Shown one piece after another: positions 34,889-42,633 of a DNA stretch of 64,000 bases. The notes under the pieces were generated by a model. It worked only from the letters and a program-made list of their open reading frames with translations. It had not been told where the DNA came from and ran no database searches. Position 1 is the stretch's first letter; the number at the start of each line of letters is the position of its first letter. The DNA is from Streptomyces sp. NRRL B-3428 (GTDB lineage: Bacteria; Actinomycetota; Actinomycetes; Streptomycetales; Streptomycetaceae): positions 186,001-250,000 of the forward strand of contig JOGW01000019.1 of assembly GCA_000721375.1 (NCBI GenBank), written 5' to 3'. The position numbers were made by a program, and so were the translations under genes.

Positions 34889-35009
34889 ACATCCTCCAGG
34901 GGTTGGCCTATGACCTGAACCTAGGAACGGATGCGGGGAGCCGGCATCGGTCGCGATGACTTAATGCGGGGTGCCGGCGTCCGACGCGTGGCAGATGTGG
35001 AGTTGTTCG

Positions 35010-35417
35010 TCAGGCGGCGTCGAGCGCCGTGGTGATCTTCTCGACCATCGCGGTCATGACGGGGGTGGGCCCGTTCTTGACCGCCTGTGCGCCGGTCTCC
35101 AGGGCGAGGACCACCGTGGCGCGGTAGTTGTCGGCTTCGGCGGGGTCCTGCTGCTTGAGGACGGTCATCGCTTCGGTCAGCGCCGGGAGGACCTTGTCGG
35201 CGAGTTCCGCGGCGGACCTGCCGCCCAGATCGCCGATCTTCGACTTCTCGGCGAGTACGTGGCCGACGGTGCCGGTCGCCGAGTTGAGGGCGATCGAGCC
35301 GTGTGTGGCGACCTTGTGGGGCGCACCCGCGGCGTCGGCCGCGGCGAGCAGCGAGACGGCGCCGTAGGCGGCGGTGCGGAGGGTGAGCTTGTCCTGGGCG
35401 GTGAGGTTGATGCTCAT
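35010..35417 (-). CDS. Conserved helical protein of unknown function
   Basis: A 135-aa, Ala-rich, wholly helical, soluble protein. It opens MSINLTAQDKLTLRTAAYGAV, followed by SLLAAADAAG and GTVGHVLAEKSKIGDLGG. I know this pattern as a small actinobacterial conserved protein but not its function. It stands alone, with 246 bp of empty DNA before the GAPDH gene. The annotated ATG is preceded by AGGAGCC. Confidence 0.7.
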   Translation of the reverse strand: MSINLTAQDKLTLRTAAYGAVSLLAAADAAGAPHKVATHGSIALNSATGTVGHVLAEKSKIGDLGGRSAAELADKVLPALTEAMTVLKQQDPAEADNYRATVVLALETGAQAVKNGPTPVMTAMVEKITTALDAA

Positions 35418-35663
35418 GGTGAAGGGCTCCTGGGTCTGGTCGGCTGTCGCGGTCCCCTTGTCGGTCCCGCCGTTTCCCGATGACCCAGAGCTTGGCGGCG
35501 GCGGCTTTCACCGCGGCCTCACATGCGTTTCAGCGGCCGGACGGGGCTGAAACGGAGTGAGGGCGGACGATGCGTGTGGGGCGTCGCCGAGGCCGGACGA
35601 CGAGAGCGGGGCGTCGCGGCCGACCCGACCGGTCGGCCCCGACGCCCCGTCACCGCGGGCCGG

Positions 35664-36674
35664 TCAGCCCGCCGCGAGCAGCTCCAGCGTGTCGATCACG
35701 CGGTTCGAGAAGCCCCACTCGTTGTCGTACCAGGCGACCACCTTGATGTGGCGGCCCTCGACCCGGGTGAGCGCCGAGTCGAAGATGGACGACGCGGGGT
35801 TGCCGGTGATGTCCGAGGAGACGAGCGGGTCCTCGGAGTATTCGAGGACGCCGGCCAACGGGCCTTCGGCCGCGGTCCGGTAGGCCGCGAGTACCTCGTC
35901 CCGGGTGACGTCGCGGGCGACCGTCGTGTTGAGTTCGACGATCGAGCCCACCGGTACGGGGACGCGGATCGAGTCGCCCGAGAGCTTGCCGTCGAGGTTC
36001 GGCAGGACCAGGCCGATGGCCTTGGCGGCGCCCGTCGTGGTCGGGACGATGTTGACGCCGGCGGCGCGGGCGCGGCGCGGGTCGCGGTGCGGGCCGTCCT
36101 GCAGGTTCTGCTCCTGCGTGTAGGCGTGCACGGTGGTCATGAACCCGTGCTCGATACCGGCGAGTTCGTCGAGGACCGAGGCCAGCGGGGCGAGCGCGTT
36201 GGTGGTGCAGGAGGCGTTCGAGACGATCGTGTGCACCTGCGGGTCGTACGCGTCGGAGTTGACTCCGTACGCGAGCGTGATGTCCGCGCCGTCCGAAGGC
36301 GCGCTGACGAGAACCTTCTTCGCGCCCGCGTCGAGGTGGGCGCGGGCGGCCTTGGCCGAGGTGAAGCGGCCGGTGGCCTCAAGCACGATGTCGACGTTCA
36401 GTTCGGCCCAGGGCAGGTCGGCCGGCTCGCGCTCGGCGAGCACGGTGATGCGGCGGCCGTCGACTACGAGCGTGTTTCCCTCGACCGTCACCGGGCGGCC
36501 GAGGCGTCCTGCCGTGCTGTCGTACGCGAGGAGGCGGGCGAGCGCGGTGGGCTCGGTCAGGTCGTTGACGGCCACGATCTCCAGGGCGCTGTCGCGCTCC
36601 AGGAGTGCGCGCAGCACGTTGCGTCCGATGCGGCCGAATCCGTTGATGGCGATACGAGTCGTGGTGCTGGTCAT
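35664..36674 (-). CDS. gap: Glyceraldehyde-3-phosphate dehydrogenase, type I
   Basis: A 336-aa full-length GAPDH. It has the Rossmann start IAINGFGRIGRNVLRALLE, the catalytic motif SNASCTTNALAPLASVL, the HAYTQEQNL block, RAAGVNIVPTTTGAAKA and the C-terminal WYDNEWGFSNRVIDTLEL. It oxidises glyceraldehyde-3-P to 1,3-bisphosphoglycerate with NAD+. AAGGGG precedes ATG36674. A second gap gene next to a GlxA-type regulator is a common arrangement in Streptomyces, which usually also have a main glycolytic gap elsewhere. Regulation by the neighbouring GlxA protein is inferred. Confidence 0.97.
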   Translation of the reverse strand: MTSTTTRIAINGFGRIGRNVLRALLERDSALEIVAVNDLTEPTALARLLAYDSTAGRLGRPVTVEGNTLVVDGRRITVLAEREPADLPWAELNVDIVLEATGRFTSAKAARAHLDAGAKKVLVSAPSDGADITLAYGVNSDAYDPQVHTIVSNASCTTNALAPLASVLDELAGIEHGFMTTVHAYTQEQNLQDGPHRDPRRARAAGVNIVPTTTGAAKAIGLVLPNLDGKLSGDSIRVPVPVGSIVELNTTVARDVTRDEVLAAYRTAAEGPLAGVLEYSEDPLVSSDITGNPASSIFDSALTRVEGRHIKVVAWYDNEWGFSNRVIDTLELLAAG

Positions 36675-36759
36675 GTGAGGTGTCCCCTTTCCTTCGACAC
36701 CAGACTCGCTCGTGGACCGCGCCGCTGACAGTGGCGTGATCGCCATGGTTCGTAAGAAT

Positions 36760-36814
36760 CTCGCCAGGACCTCGCCAAGGCCTCGCCAGGACCTCGCCAA
36801 GACCTCGCCAGGAC
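36760..36814. repeat. Five 11-bp tandem repeats
   Basis: Five copies of CTCGCCARGRC fill 36760-36814, between the start of gap and the 3' end of the GlxA-type regulator gene. They lie 86-140 bp upstream of the gap ATG, so they could carry regulator sites as well as be slippage products. Confidence 0.85.
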
Positions 36815-36828
36815 ACGGAAAGGGCCGG

Positions 36829-37785
36829 TCACTCGCCCCGAGTGAAGGTGCGCCGGTACTCGCTCGGCGTCGTACCGAGGATGTTCTGGAAGTGCAGCCG
36901 CAGGTTCGCCCCGGTGCCGAGACCGGTGTCCGCCGCGATCTGTTCGACGCTGCGCTGCGAGGCCTCAAGGAGTTCACGGGCCAGGTCGACCCGGGCCCGC
37001 ATCACCCACTGCATCGGCGTATAGCCGGTCTCCTCGACGAACCGCCGCGAGAACGTACGCGCGGAGACCCCGGCCTGGCGCGCCAGTATGTCGAGGGTGA
37101 GGGGATCGCCGAGCCGGTGCAGCGCCCACTCGCGGGTGGCGGCGAACCGCTCGCCGAGCGGCTCGGGCACGCTGCGCGGCACGTACTGCGCCTGGCCGCC
37201 GCTGCGATACGGGGCCGCGACAAGGCGCCGGGCCGCATGGTTGGCCGCGGCCACTCCGAGGTCGCCGCGCACGATGTGCAGACACAGGTCGATTCCGGAG
37301 GCGGCGCCGGCCGAGGTGAGGACGCTGCCCTCGTCGACGAACAGCACGTTCTCGTCGACCTGGACGAGTGGATGTCCGGCCGCGAGCGCGCGGGTGTAGT
37401 GCCAGTGCGTCGTCGCGCGCCGGCCGTCAAGGAGGCCCGTGGCGGCGAGTGCGAAGGCACCGGTGGAGATGGCGGCGAGGCGGGCGCCCCGGTCGTGCGC
37501 CGCGATGAGCGCATCGACCACGACCCGCGGCGGCTCTTCGCGGTCCGGAAAGCGATAGCCGGGCACGAACACGATGTCCGCCCACTCCAACGCGTCCAGA
37601 CCGTCGGCCACGTGGTAGGCGAGACCGTCGCCCCCGGTCACGAGGCCGGGCGCGGCACCGCACACCCGCACCTCGTACGGCATGCTCGCGCGCGTCGTGA
37701 ACACCTGCGCGGGGATGCCGACATCGAGCGGCTTGGCGCCTTCGAGTACGAGGACGGCGACGCGGTGGAGGCGGGGGCGGGGCAC
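36829..37785 (-). CDS. GlxA-type AraC-family regulator (DJ-1/PfpI domain)
   Basis: A 318-aa regulator. An N-terminal DJ-1/PfpI-like domain (about 5-175: VAVLVLEGAKPLDVGIPAQVF, AISTGAFALAATGLLDGR, where the nucleophile Cys is replaced by Thr) is followed by an AraC double helix-turn-helix (about 215-315: LDILARQAGVSARTFSRRF, LEASQRSVEQIAADTGLG). This arrangement defines the GlxA group, which in Streptomyces often control gap or developmental genes. GTG37785 is the likely start. It is transcribed toward gap with the tandem repeats between them. Confidence 0.93.
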   Translation of the reverse strand: MPRPRLHRVAVLVLEGAKPLDVGIPAQVFTTRASMPYEVRVCGAAPGLVTGGDGLAYHVADGLDALEWADIVFVPGYRFPDREEPPRVVVDALIAAHDRGARLAAISTGAFALAATGLLDGRRATTHWHYTRALAAGHPLVQVDENVLFVDEGSVLTSAGAASGIDLCLHIVRGDLGVAAANHAARRLVAAPYRSGGQAQYVPRSVPEPLGERFAATREWALHRLGDPLTLDILARQAGVSARTFSRRFVEETGYTPMQWVMRARVDLARELLEASQRSVEQIAADTGLGTGANLRLHFQNILGTTPSEYRRTFTRGE

Positions 37786-37803
37786 GGGGAGAGCCTACGT
37801 GGA

Positions 37804-37859
37804 CGGGAATTCGGGGACGGGAGTTCGGGGCCGGGAGTTCGGGGCCGGGAGTTCGGAGC
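37804..37859. repeat. Four 14-bp tandem repeats upstream of the GlxA-type gene
   Basis: Four copies of CGGGARTTCGGGGM (37804-37859) lie just upstream of the regulator start. With GGGAGTTCGG recurring at 14-bp spacing, they could be slippage or a run of operator-like elements. Confidence 0.8.
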
Positions 37860-38006
37860 GTTACGGCGAGGGTGTGACAGCCCGGATCGAAGTCGCCGGC
37901 TGACCATGGCGGCAGGCCCGCGCCTTGGGCGAGTCCGGCGCACCTGCCCGGATAGGCTTCCTCCGCAAAGAGCTTCAGAAGTACGGCGCGGGGGTACGGG
38001 CAGGTC

Positions 38007-38732
38007 ATGGCGGGGCAACGGGCTTGGTGGGGAAGGGTGTTGACGGTCACCGCGATGCTGGTGGTGGCCGGGTGCGGGGTGAGCGACGATCCCGCGTCGG
38101 ACGAGGACAAGCCGAACGAGGGCAAGCCGTCCGCCTCCGCCTCTTCAGGAGCCGGTGGCGCCCCGGCGGGGGCGGGCACCCTGCCGGGAATGCCCACCGC
38201 ACCCCAGGCCCAGCAGGCGCTGACCGGTCTGAAGGTGGCGCCGCACGGCTCCATGTCCGGCTACAGCCGCGCCAAGTTCCCGCACTGGGCCTCGCAGGGC
38301 GAGTCCTGCGACACCCGGGAGACCGTCCTCGAACGGGACGGCGCGGACGTGCAGCGCAATGACGAGTGCCGTGCGGTGGCCGGGAAATGGGTCAGCGTCT
38401 ACGACGGCAAGACCTTCACCGACGCCTCCGACCTGGACATCGACCACATGGTGCCGCTGGCCAACGCCTGGCGCTCCGGGGCGAGCGGCTGGACCCAGGA
38501 GCAACGCAGGGCGTTCGCCAACGATCTGACACATCCGCAGCTGATCGCCGTCTCGGCGAAGTCCAACCGGTCCAAGGGCGACCAGGGTCCGGACGAGTGG
38601 CAGCCGCCTGCCAAGACGTACTGGTGCACGTACTCCCGGGCCTGGATCTCCGTGAAGCAGACCTACGAACTGTCGGTGACCGAGGCGGAGAAGGGCATGC
38701 TCGGGGAGATGCTGGACACCTGTACCTCATGA
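38007..38732 (+). CDS. Secreted HNH nuclease lipoprotein
   Basis: A 241-aa lipoprotein with a DUF1524/GmrSD-like HNH domain. The signal is VLTVTAMLVVAGCG, with lipobox V-A-G-C, followed by a Ser/Ala/Gly linker. The nuclease core contains DLDIDHMVPLANAWRSG (the H of the HNH) and FANDLTHPQLIAVSAKSNRSKGDQ. Similar secreted nucleases are widespread in Streptomyces and may scavenge DNA or attack rivals. The stop overlaps the next start by 4 bp, so the small partner is co-translated; an immunity or regulatory role for it is a possibility only. Confidence 0.92.
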   Translation: MAGQRAWWGRVLTVTAMLVVAGCGVSDDPASDEDKPNEGKPSASASSGAGGAPAGAGTLPGMPTAPQAQQALTGLKVAPHGSMSGYSRAKFPHWASQGESCDTRETVLERDGADVQRNDECRAVAGKWVSVYDGKTFTDASDLDIDHMVPLANAWRSGASGWTQEQRRAFANDLTHPQLIAVSAKSNRSKGDQGPDEWQPPAKTYWCTYSRAWISVKQTYELSVTEAEKGMLGEMLDTCTS

Positions 38733-39007
38733 ACGCGGAGCAGCCCCGCCACCTCGTCGACGAGGTCAAGGCCGGACCCGGTGGTGCCATGACCGACGAA
38801 GTCGGTGTCATCACCGGTGAGGTGACCCTCTCCACCAGCCTCCGCCCCGACGGGCGTGCGGCCGTCGCGATCCAGTACACGGGCGCCGACGAGTGGTACA
38901 CCCTCACCGGCAGCCCGGTGCACCTTCCCCGCGCCGGACTGCGGGCCCTGCACCAAGAGGTGCTGGACCGCGTCCGGCGCGGGGATGGAGCCGAGGCCCC
39001 TTCCTGA
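38729..39007 (+). CDS. Small partner of the HNH nuclease
   Basis: A 92-aa soluble protein coupled by ATGA to the nuclease. It has VITGEVTLSTSLRPDGRAAV and YTGADEWYTLTGSPVHL, which look like a compact beta-sheet. The amino acid pattern recurs in Streptomyces as an unnamed family. It lacks a signal peptide, so it is likely cytoplasmic. If the nuclease can act before export, this could protect against it; that is inference. Confidence 0.6.
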   Translation: MNAEQPRHLVDEVKAGPGGAMTDEVGVITGEVTLSTSLRPDGRAAVAIQYTGADEWYTLTGSPVHLPRAGLRALHQEVLDRVRRGDGAEAPS

Positions 39008-39117
39008 GGCCGGTCAGGCCGTCGGGCCGGTGTCCACGAAGAGGGAGTCCAACGGGACCTTGTTCTTGCGGAACTCGGCAACCTGGTCAGCGCGCATGAA
39101 TACGCAACCGGCCACCC

Positions 39118-40392
39118 CTACACGGAGGTTGCGAGCGTTCCGCTCGGGTCCTGGTACACGGCATCGAGCGCCAGCGAGGCCCCGCCGCGCGCGGCCGCGC
39201 TGAAGCCCAGCGTGGAGGCGAGGACGGTGCAGCCGCCCGCGTCGGGAGCCATGACGCGTGCGGTGAGTTCGCTCTGTACCCGGTCGATCAAGTGGTCGGC
39301 GAAATAGGCGAAGTAGCCGCCGAGGACGATGGCCCGGGGGTTGAGGATGTCCGCGAGCGCCGCGAGGCCGAGCGCAAGACCGTCGACCAGCTTGTCCAGT
39401 GCGGCGGTGGTCGCCGGGTCGCCGGCGTCGGCGCGACGGCGCAGTTCCGCGAGGCGTTCCTCCAGGTCCACGGTCGCATCGCGGACGGGGTCGTCCGGCG
39501 CTGCGGCGTGATCGAGCAGCGCGCGCAGACCGACCAGGGTCTCCCAGCAGCCGCGTCGGCCGCAGGCGCACTGCTTGCCTTCGGGGGACAGGCGCATATG
39601 GCCGATCTCGCCCGCGAAACCGGCCGATCCGCGCAGCAGCCGCCCGGCCGAGATGATGCCTCCGCCGACGCCCGTCTCGCCCGTCACGTAGATCAGATCG
39701 TGGATATCGGCCTCGGCCGCGACCAAGTACTCGGCGATGGCGCCCAGTTTGGCGTCATTCTCGAGGCGGACGGGCGGGCTCTTGGGGCCGAGCCGTTCGG
39801 CCAGGGAGTGCACGACGTCGACATGGCGCCAGCCGATGTTGGACGCGTACGTGACCACTCCGCTGTCGCGCTCGATCACGCCCGGGGCCGCGACCGTCAC
39901 CCCGACCGGGTGCAGACCGCGGCTGCGCAGTGTCCGGATCGAAGCGCGGATCGCCTGCGCCGCACGGTCGAGTACCTCGGCCACACCGATGCCGCGGACG
40001 TCGAGGGCGATGTGGTGTTCGGCCGTGACCTCCCCGCGCAGATTGAGCGCGGTGAGGAACAGATAGTCGGCGCTGATCTCCAGGCCGATACCGCAGAAGG
40101 TGCCGCCGTCGATCTCCACGGTGCGGCGCGGACGTCCGACCGAACCGTCACGGGCCGCCTCGCCTTCACGTACGAGACCGCGCTCCACCAGCTCGGCCAC
40201 GAGATTGGTGATGGTGGCCTTGGGCAGTCCGGTCTCGGCCGCGATCTGGGTGCGCGGCCGGGGTCCGGCGTCCCGTAGCAGGCGCAGCACCAGACCGAGA
40301 TTGGCCCGGCGCAGGGACGCACGGTCGCCCGCTCTGTGGGATCCGTCCCCACCCGGGTCGCGTACGCCCGCACCCTGCAGATCTGCCTTCAC
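39118..40392 (-). CDS. ROK-family transcriptional repressor
   Basis: A 424-aa ROK repressor. The N-terminus has a winged helix (LGLVLRLLRDAGPRPRTQI, TGLPKATITNLVAELVERGL). The ROK sugar-binding domain (about 105-420) has ENDAKLGAIAEY, GETGVGGGIISAGRLLRG, the GHM and CACGRRGCWETLVG zinc-binding loop. It probably binds a sugar or sugar phosphate and represses the divergent glycosidase operon. GTG40392 follows GAGGAG at 6-bp spacing; the frame's longer start has no ribosome site. Confidence 0.93.
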   Translation of the reverse strand: MKADLQGAGVRDPGGDGSHRAGDRASLRRANLGLVLRLLRDAGPRPRTQIAAETGLPKATITNLVAELVERGLVREGEAARDGSVGRPRRTVEIDGGTFCGIGLEISADYLFLTALNLRGEVTAEHHIALDVRGIGVAEVLDRAAQAIRASIRTLRSRGLHPVGVTVAAPGVIERDSGVVTYASNIGWRHVDVVHSLAERLGPKSPPVRLENDAKLGAIAEYLVAAEADIHDLIYVTGETGVGGGIISAGRLLRGSAGFAGEIGHMRLSPEGKQCACGRRGCWETLVGLRALLDHAAAPDDPVRDATVDLEERLAELRRRADAGDPATTAALDKLVDGLALGLAALADILNPRAIVLGGYFAYFADHLIDRVQSELTARVMAPDAGGCTVLASTLGFSAAARGGASLALDAVYQDPSGTLATSV

Positions 40393-40499
40393 TCGGCTCT
40401 CCTCGCGTCCTCGCTCACGCTGCCCGTCAACGTACGCGAGCGGTAGTTCGTACGGCGAGGGGCTGCCGACGATCACTGAAACTTTCTCACTCCACCCCG

Positions 40500-40528
40500 T
40501 TGACTAGGCGGCATTAAGTTTGGATTCT
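40500..40528 (+). promoter_or_regulatory. Candidate promoter of the glycosidase operon
   Basis: TTGACT at 40500-40505 and GATTCT at 40523-40528, spaced 17 bp, lie 30 bp upstream of the ATG. The -10 is a poor match. Confidence 0.5.
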
Positions 40529-40539
40529 AGTCGAACTAA
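40515..40539. promoter_or_regulatory. Candidate ROK operator
   Basis: The inverted halves TAAGTTTG (40515-40522) and CGAACTAA (40532-40539) match at six of eight positions and bracket the -10 region. This is the usual location of a ROK operator. Confidence 0.5.
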
Positions 40540-40558
40540 TGAGGGCTGGGAGGCGACG

Positions 40559-42619
40559 ATGAAGGCACGGCTGCACGTGCGCTACCAGCTGCGGCCCGGC
40601 CGCGATCTGGCCGAACGGGCCGGCGCCCTGGCCAAGGTGTGCGACGAGAACGAGGTCGACGAGGTCGTCCTGCTGCTCGGTGCCGAGCAGGCGTACACCG
40701 GGCATCTGGCCGGCGACGAGGAAGATCTGTGGTTCGCGGCGGCGGCCGAGTCCTGTGCGGTGCTCAGCGCGGCGGGACTCGACGTCAGCCTCAACCCCTG
40801 GGTGACGGTCGGGCACGCGGACCGGGGCCGCAGGGACCGGCTCGGCTTCGCGCCCATGGTCTCGCCCACCGGCCAAGTGGCCGCCGCACAGGCATCGTTC
40901 GCCTGCCCGACGTGGCGCAGCTGGCTGTACGCGCACTACGGGCGCTTCGCCCGGCTCGGGTTCCGGGTGCTGTGGGTGGAGGACGACTTCCGCTACCACA
41001 ACCACGCGCCGCTCGACTGGGGCGGCGGCTTCGAACCGCTGATGATGGAGCGTCTGTCGCGGCTCGTGGGGGAGGAGGTCAGTCGCGAGGAAGCGGTGGC
41101 CGCCGTCACCCGGCCCGGGACCCCGCATCCCTGGCGGGAACTGCTGCAGCGGGTCTGGCGTACGGCGCAGCTGGAAGTCGCCGAGGGTGTGGCGCGGGCC
41201 GTACGGGAGAACTCGGCGGGCAGCACTCAGCTCGGACTGATGAGTTCGACCCCGGCCATGCACTCGGTGGAGGGGCGCGACTGGGACGCGCTGTTCGCCG
41301 CGTTCTCGGTGAGCGGGCGGGCCACCCAGCGGCCGCACTTCGCGCCCTACTCGGACACCCCGGCGCGCCAACTCGCGTCCGCCGTATGGTCCCTCGAGGC
41401 CCAGCGGACACTGCGTCCGGCGTACGTGGCGAGCGAACCCGAGATCGAGAACTGGCCGCACACCGCCTGGTCGAAGTCGGACACCCAGACCTGGTCCGAG
41501 ATGGTCACGGCGCAACTGTCCGGTGCCGACGCGCTGTTGCTCAACCTGCATCCGAGTGCGGCCGAGCATGCCGACCGCTTCCCGCGGGTCGATGCGCTGC
41601 TGCGGCGCTCGCGCCCGGCCCTCGACTGGCTCGCCGAACGGCGGCCGGAGCAGGCGGAGCCGCTCGGGGTAGGGCTGCCCTGGCGGCCGGACACCGCCGC
41701 GCATGTGGCGTCGGCGGGCGGTACGTGGCAGGAGCTGGTGGTGGATCCCGCGCCGGCCGCGGACTATCTGCTCGGCTACGGCGTTCCGGTCACCTCGGGA
41801 GCAGCCCCTGTGCAGGCCCTGTTCGGCGGGTGCGCAGACGCGTTCGGCGACGCCGAGCTGCGGACGATGCTGCACGGCGGGCTGCTTCTCGACGGCGCCG
41901 CGGCGCACCGGCTCACCCTGCGCGGATTCGCCGGACTCCTCGGCGTACGAGCGGGATCGGTGCACGGACGGGAGGAGCCGGTCGAGCCCGGTCCCTACGC
42001 GGTCGAGCGGCTCGCCGGCGAGGAGACGGGTTCGCTGAGCGTCGACGTACAGCCGGCGCTGGCCCGGCTCGAACCCCTGCCGGACGCCGAGGTGGTCACC
42101 GAGATCCGTACGCCGCAAGGGCGTCTGTGGGGCGCCGGGCGCACCCACTTCGTGAACGCCCTCGGCGGCCGGGTCGCCGTACTCGCCGCCACCGCGCCCG
42201 CCGAACTGGCCCGCTCCGACGCGGGGCAGCGGCTGCTCCATCGGTCGATCCGCTTCCTCGAGGGCGACCGACCCGTGCTGCCGCTGGTGCACGGCTCCCC
42301 GCATCTCGTCCCGCACGCGGCCCGCAGCGGTGACCTGATCCGGCTCTGCGTCGCCAACGGAAGCGCCGACCCCGGCCGCGTACGAATCGACCTGCCCGTA
42401 CCCCCTGGCCTGCCCGTACCCCCTGACTTGCCCGTACCCCCTGACCCGGTGCGCGCCACGCTGCTCGCACCGCTGGCCCCACCGGCCCCGGCGACCACCA
42501 CCGAGACCGACGGCCACCTAGGACTCGAGGCCGAACTGCCGCACCGCGGCTGGGCGGTACTCGAATGGCGACCCGCCTCCCGGCGAACCCCCGTCGCCGA
42601 CCCCACACCCGTCTCCTGA
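40559..42619 (+). CDS. Putative glycoside hydrolase (TIM-barrel type)
   Basis: A 686-aa protein, cytoplasmic because no signal is present. Its first 350 residues look like a TIM barrel with LWVEDDFRYHNHAPLDWGGG, which holds paired acidic residues suited to a glycosidase active site. The middle has LLNLHPSAAEH and a conserved MLHGGLLLDGAAAHRLTLRGF, and a beta-rich C-terminal part follows. I recognise the general plan of GH42-like and related unnamed hydrolases, but not the family number. ATG40559 follows GGGAGG. It is divergent from a ROK repressor and 14 bp ahead of a secreted beta-trefoil protein. A three-copy 18-bp repeat encodes LPVPP units near the C-terminus. Confidence 0.65.
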   Translation: MKARLHVRYQLRPGRDLAERAGALAKVCDENEVDEVVLLLGAEQAYTGHLAGDEEDLWFAAAAESCAVLSAAGLDVSLNPWVTVGHADRGRRDRLGFAPMVSPTGQVAAAQASFACPTWRSWLYAHYGRFARLGFRVLWVEDDFRYHNHAPLDWGGGFEPLMMERLSRLVGEEVSREEAVAAVTRPGTPHPWRELLQRVWRTAQLEVAEGVARAVRENSAGSTQLGLMSSTPAMHSVEGRDWDALFAAFSVSGRATQRPHFAPYSDTPARQLASAVWSLEAQRTLRPAYVASEPEIENWPHTAWSKSDTQTWSEMVTAQLSGADALLLNLHPSAAEHADRFPRVDALLRRSRPALDWLAERRPEQAEPLGVGLPWRPDTAAHVASAGGTWQELVVDPAPAADYLLGYGVPVTSGAAPVQALFGGCADAFGDAELRTMLHGGLLLDGAAAHRLTLRGFAGLLGVRAGSVHGREEPVEPGPYAVERLAGEETGSLSVDVQPALARLEPLPDAEVVTEIRTPQGRLWGAGRTHFVNALGGRVAVLAATAPAELARSDAGQRLLHRSIRFLEGDRPVLPLVHGSPHLVPHAARSGDLIRLCVANGSADPGRVRIDLPVPPGLPVPPDLPVPPDPVRATLLAPLAPPAPATTTETDGHLGLEAELPHRGWAVLEWRPASRRTPVADPTPVS
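42392..42445. repeat. Three 18-bp coding repeats
   Basis: CTGCCCGTACCCCCTGRC occurs three times in tandem (the third copy begins TTG). It encodes L-P-V-P-P-G/D units in a flexible linker of the putative glycosidase. Confidence 0.85.
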
Positions 42620-42633
42620 CGCAAGGAGTACCC

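Noticed and set aside
39014..39097. Leftward 27-codon frame ending DSLFVDTGPTA between the nuclease partner and the ROK gene
   Set aside because: It has no ribosome site and no family match I know; it could be a gene remnant, but there is not enough to call it.
40475..40492. GAAAC-TTTC stretch before the glycosidase promoter as a second operator
   Set aside because: The arms are only 3-4 bp, which occur by chance.
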